This document shows positions 62,761-64,000 of a stretch of DNA of 64,000 nucleotides, piece by piece (position 1 is the first letter of the stretch; each line of letters opens with the position of its first letter). The stretch comes from Brachypterus glaber. Its lineage: Eukaryota > Arthropoda > Insecta > Coleoptera > Kateretidae. Under the pieces are notes generated by a model. The model was not told where the DNA came from. It saw only the letters and a list, made by a program, of their open reading frames with translations, and did no database searches. The stretch is taken from contig OY294046.1 of assembly GCA_958510825.1 (NCBI GenBank), forward strand, positions 50,015,794-50,079,793, in the 5' to 3' direction. The position numbers and the translations under genes were made by a program.

Positions 62761-63455
62761 CATTATACCACTACACTAAGTTAACATTACATAATTACAT
62801 AACACTAAGTTAACATTACATATTAAAAAATGGCATAATTTAAAGTTACATTTGATTTAAAATTAGTGTTAGTTTTAAAAGAAAATTACCTATTAATATT
62901 ATTTTTTACAATACATACCATTTATATAGTTTTAATTGTCTAGCAATTACTGCTAATAAATAAAGAGCTATAAATAAAGAGCTATAAATTATTACCAAAG
63001 ATCTAGAAAATAATAATTTATATCAATTATTAAAATACAAGAAATAACATGAAAATGTATTATTTTATAAAGTAATAACACTATGGTGCGTTTTTAATAA
63101 ATTATAACCATAAATAAATATCACTTTATATTTATTTAAGGCAGTTAAAAGGGAGTTCTCTATTTTTTTAGCTTAACGTAGGTATATAGATTATTGGAAA
63201 ATTACCGAAAATAGTAACTATACCTACATACATGTATTAAAACATGTAATATAAATGTCAAAATGACACAATTCGAAAAATTCAGGAAAAATTTTAAGTA
63301 ATAATTTATAAGAATTAAGACCATTACCAGTACCCAAATAGCTTATTGTGAAGAATATGGAAAGAAGCAAGGATCATAAAAAGAATAGGCAAAACCTCCA
63401 GGGAAGAAAGGCTATAAATGTTGAAGTATTATATTTTTTGATTGTATTTTGTGTA
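62761..63455. other. Unassigned AT-rich DNA
   Basis: Tandem ACACTAAGTTAACATTACAT twice (62772 and 62802 region) and AATAAAGAGCTATAA twice (near 62956-62990). No gene is seen. Confidence 0.5.
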
Positions 63456-63550
63456 AATTAATGGAGAGCAAGCAAAAGCTTATTTGGGGCTCTCCATGCT
63501 GCTGTATGATTTTTCAAACAAAAATAAATAAATAATAATAAATAAATATA
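63456..63550 (+). mobile_element. LINE 3' end with GGAGAGC stem (copy 4)
   Basis: AAATTAATGGAGAGCAAGCA then AAAGCTTATTTGGGGCTCTC, CATGCTGCTGTATGA and a tail of AAATAAATAAATAATAATAA. It is the same terminal structure as at 41.6, 45.0 and 60.6 kb, on the plus strand. Confidence 0.6.
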
Positions 63551-64000
63551 TGTATGTATCTAAATAAGACAACTTCTTGGGTTTTAAATAAAAAAAATTA
63601 AATTATTTAAGTCAACTACAAATCCACACTAAAAAACTGTGGACAGTTCCTAAGAGTTCTCAAATCTGAAAACAGATTAAGAATCAGGAGAAAAAATACT
63701 TTAAGATAGGTTATGTCAGAAAAAAAAATATGCTTCTCGGTATGCTTCAAAAATTCCATTTTGTGGGATAGTGTTTTTGTCTTCGCTCTGAGAAATATGC
63801 TTATTTTCCAACGTCATTTTTGAGCGTTGGGTGTGAGTATTATTTATTTCCACAGAATGGTTTCTGATCACTGATCAGTAGTCTTTTTGTCTACCAGTCG
63901 ATGAGAAAAAACAATATCTACAATGCATTATATATTATAATATATTTTATATATTATTGTTAATAATTAGAAGGTGATATTAAGAAGACTAATTGCTTCT
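63551..64000. other. Unassigned DNA at window end
   Basis: TCTGATCACTGATCAGTAG near 63869 holds a TGATCACTGATCA direct and inverted word. Nothing else can be supported. Confidence 0.4.

Overview
This window reads as AT-rich, non-coding nuclear DNA from an animal, most likely an insect (possibly a beetle; that level is a guess). I infer this from the mix of elements: a Penelope-like retroelement, several 5'-truncated non-LTR retrotransposons, a tRNA-derived SINE, a Helitron-type 3' end, and dense populations of small DNA transposons (PIF/Harbinger-, hAT-, piggyBac-, Tc1/mariner- and Mutator-like). I found no exon of a host gene that I can support. Nearly all open frames are chance frames in AT-rich DNA or shadows of repeats. 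A run of exactly 200 Ns at 28445-28644 is an assembly gap.

Layout. 0-3.8 kb: palindromic elements, a ~100-bp tandem repeat block with inverted copies, a dead LINE 3' fragment and three clean MITEs. 3.9-8.5 kb: a 2.7-kb tandem duplication whose second copy lost 1.1 kb; its breakpoint lies inside a foldback element. 9-18 kb: a ~206-bp tandem repeat, a SINE beside a Penelope-type hammerhead remnant, foldback elements and a TIR element holding a LINE 3' end. 18-28 kb: sparse, with a few TIR elements and long CT and AT microsatellites. 28.2-30 kb: the Penelope-like element, with reverse transcriptase YVDD, GIY-YIG endonuclease, 221-bp inverted termini and a 12-bp target duplication. 30-34 kb: TIR elements and an RNase H-bearing LINE 3' end with a 15-bp target duplication. 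34.5-42.8 kb: a nest of Harbinger-like, hAT-like, Helitron-like and foldback elements. 43-48.5 kb: minisatellites, a 911-bp element with 9-bp target duplication inserted in a LINE tail, a hAT-like element and a composite inverted-repeat structure. 50.6-52.3 kb: a LINE nested in a TIR element, then a TTAA-type MITE. 53.9-57.2 kb: a cluster of elements sharing one 26-bp terminal repeat, one containing a TTAA-type element, followed directly by three copies of a 369-bp repeat. 57.4-64 kb: a nested foldback element, a Tc1-like relic with a transposase fragment, a reverse-transcriptase pseudogene and several LINE tails.

The features form layers of insertion rather than a gene network. Clean target duplications, empty-site logic and nesting give the relative order of many insertions. 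The only long conserved coding sequence is the Penelope-like frame; the other transposase and RT traces are broken. I did not find a convincing undescribed biological system. The best leads are the hammerhead-like motifs tied to Penelope termini, the element family sharing the GGCTTACAAGTAAAAGGCAC end, the group of TTAA-flanked MITEs that carry terminal palindromes, and a repeated LINE 3' stem-loop.
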